NCBI RefSeq assembly: GCF_001723685.1
Contig: NZ_MCBX01000002.1
Span: forward strand, 171,375-235,374
Length of the DNA: 64,000 bases
Direction of reading: 5' to 3'
Source: Candidatus Marithrix sp. Canyon 246
GTDB lineage: Bacteria > Pseudomonadota > Gammaproteobacteria > Beggiatoales > Beggiatoaceae
The translations under genes and the position numbers were made by a program. This document shows, one piece after another, positions 62,954-64,000 of the stretch (positions within the stretch are counted from its first letter, which is position 1; each line of letters opens with the position of its first letter). The notes below the pieces were generated by a model. That model did no database searches. It had not been told where the DNA came from and saw only the letters and a list, made by a program, of their open reading frames with translations.

Positions 62954-63705
62954 CAAAACGTATAATTCCTTGCTTGGATGTTGATGCTGGCAGGGTAGTG
63001 AAGGGTGTTAATTTTGTAGATATTCGCGATGCAGGTGATCCAGTGGAAGTTGCTAAGCGTTATGATCTACAAGGTGCTGATGAGTTGACTTTTTTGGATA
63101 TTACTGCTAGTTCTGATGATCGCGAGACTATAGTGCATGTTGTAGAGCAAGTGGCTAGTGAAGTATTTATTCCTTTGACAGTTGGTGGTGGTATTCGTAA
63201 ATTGGCTGATATTAGAACAATGTTGAATGCTGGTGCTGATAAAATTGCGATTAATACAGCCGCTGTTTTTAATCCTGAATTTGTTAAAGAGGCTAGCGAT
63301 CATTTTGGTTCACAGTGTATTGTGGTTGCAATTGATGCTAAGCAAGTTAGTGAACAAAAATGGGAAATTTTTACTCATGGTGGGCGTAAAGCTACGGGCT
63401 TAGATGCAATCGAATGGGCACAAAAAATGGTAAATTTTGGTGCCGGCGAATTGCTAGTTACCAGTATGGATAGAGATGGTACTCGCAATGGTTTTGATTT
63501 AGATTTGACGCGCAGTATTAGTGAAGCTGTTAATGTTCCAGTGATTGCATCAGGAGGTGTAGGTAATTTAGATCACCTTGCTGATGGTGTAATTGACGGC
63601 AAAGCAGATGCTGTGCTAGCGGCAAGTATTTTTCATTTTGGTGAATATACTATTGCTGAGGCTAAAGACAAAATGGCTGGGCGTGGTATTGAAGTTAGAA
63701 TTTGA
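62944..63705 (+). CDS. hisF: Imidazole glycerol phosphate synthase cyclase subunit
   Basis: 253 residues, paralogous to hisA. Catalytic Asp11 ([14 protein letters not shown]) and Asp130 (VAIDAKQV) and the phosphate sites GGGIR and ASGGVGN are present. With the glutaminase HisH it makes IGP and AICAR. hisH is not in the window. A good terminator follows. Confidence 0.97.
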   Translation: MGLAKRIIPCLDVDAGRVVKGVNFVDIRDAGDPVEVAKRYDLQGADELTFLDITASSDDRETIVHVVEQVASEVFIPLTVGGGIRKLADIRTMLNAGADKIAINTAAVFNPEFVKEASDHFGSQCIVVAIDAKQVSEQKWEIFTHGGRKATGLDAIEWAQKMVNFGAGELLVTSMDRDGTRNGFDLDLTRSISEAVNVPVIASGGVGNLDHLADGVIDGKADAVLAASIFHFGEYTIAEAKDKMAGRGIEVRI

Positions 63706-63713
63706 TTTATGTT

Positions 63714-63740
63714 AAATTATCTCTTTTTTAGAGATAATTT
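63714..63740 (+). terminator. Intrinsic-type hairpin after hisF
   Basis: A perfect 10-bp stem AAATTATCTC / GAGATAATTT with a 7-base loop, starting 8 bases after the hisF stop and flowing into T-rich sequence (the stem ends in TTT). It probably closes the his genes and also the end of the convergent nuclease-domain gene. Confidence 0.75.
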
Positions 63741-63752
63741 TGCCTTTATATA

Positions 63753-64000
63753 TTACAAGCAAATAAGCTCAATTTTCTTTCCTTGTTCTTCTATCCATTC
63801 TCGTTTTCCCACTGCATCCCAATCTTCAATTCCATTACGATTAAAAATTATCAACCAACCACTATCTAAACTAAGCCGCCGCAAATAATCAACAAGCTGT
63901 GTTTTACCATCATTTAAAGCATTTTTACTACTTAATTTCAGTTCAAAAGCAAAACGTTCACCAGCAAAATCAATACATAAATCTAATCGCTTTAAACCAG
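63753..64000 (-). CDS. C-terminal part of a PD-(D/E)XK nuclease-domain protein
   Basis: The last 82 codons of a leftward gene that enters from the right edge. GLKRLDLCIDFAGERFAFELKL gives the Asp...Glu-x-Lys nuclease pattern, followed by TQLVDYLRRL and LDSGWLIIFNR. This C-terminal region is typical of ATP-binding proteins with an N-terminal AAA domain and a DUF-type PD-(D/E)XK end, another branch of the family seen at 29.5-33.4 kb. Its N-terminal domain lies outside the window. Confidence 0.7.
   Translation of the reverse strand, partial: GLKRLDLCIDFAGERFAFELKLSSKNALNDGKTQLVDYLRRLSLDSGWLIIFNRNGIEDWDAVGKREWIEEQGKKIELICL

Overview
The window is AT-rich chromosomal DNA of a gammaproteobacterium. 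I infer a sulfur-oxidising Thiotrichales/Beggiatoaceae-type organism. The housekeeping blocks have gammaproteobacterial order (rne next to rluC, a HAD phosphatase and sppA; ccmD-E-F-G; hisA-hisF). The accessory genes are of kinds I associate with large filamentous sulfur bacteria: CHAT and CHASE2 proteins, tandem AAA/PD-(D/E)XK ATPases, Rpn nucleases, secreted repeat proteins and many palindromic repeats. This placement rests on recalled family distributions and was not tested by a search. No rRNA, tRNA, CRISPR array, prophage or intact IS element was recognised.

Layout. 0-5.3 kb: two SCP2-like genes, one cytosolic and one apparently exported; an orphan McrB-like AAA+ ATPase; a YfiR-TonB receptor pair. 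5.2-11.7 kb: a dimodular reductive NRPS (A-T-C-A-T-R) whose first adenylation domain carries an inserted PilZ-like domain. 11.8-18.9 kb: hemB, then a tight leftward run Rpn nuclease - TpsB porin - HisG-like protein - pgsA - coaBC - radC. 18.9-29.4 kb: a decaying accessory island with a TumE/TumA toxin-antitoxin pair behind a perfect palindrome, a damaged CHAT gene, a FecR-like secreted protein, a frameshifted CHASE2 gene, secreted proteins, an S8 protease-PKD gene broken by two in-frame stops and a frameshift, a collapsed amino-acid-binding protein, and DUF4381-like scraps. 29.3-33.4 kb: two tandem AAA/PD-(D/E)XK ATPase paralogues plus an in-frame shrunken third copy.

33.4-42.9 kb (leftward): SPOR protein, fluC/crcB, serS, a NasA/NarB-type molybdopterin oxidoreductase, its fused iron-sulfur/DmsC-type membrane subunit, and RavA/ViaA-like MoxR ATPase and VWA proteins. 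The ATPase pair probably serves the redox enzyme. 42.9-47.4 kb: sppA, HAD phosphatase, rluC, divergent rne. 47.4-53.2 kb: YciK-type SDR, a response regulator with a PP2C-type output, a methyltransferase, efp, a PP2C phosphatase, msbA. 53.2-57.9 kb: a GmrSD-like DUF262/DUF1524 protein, a squalene/phytoene synthase, a PD-(D/E)XK protein, two secreted proteins. 58.1-64 kb: ccmDEF, a Sel1 protein, ccmG, rppH, hisA, hisF and the end of a nuclease-domain protein.

The points most worth following are the PilZ-like insertion in the NRPS, the molybdoenzyme/RavA/ViaA operon, the HisG-like paralogue in a lipid/CoA gene run, the TumE/TumA operator, and the layered decay and repeat structure of 19-33 kb.
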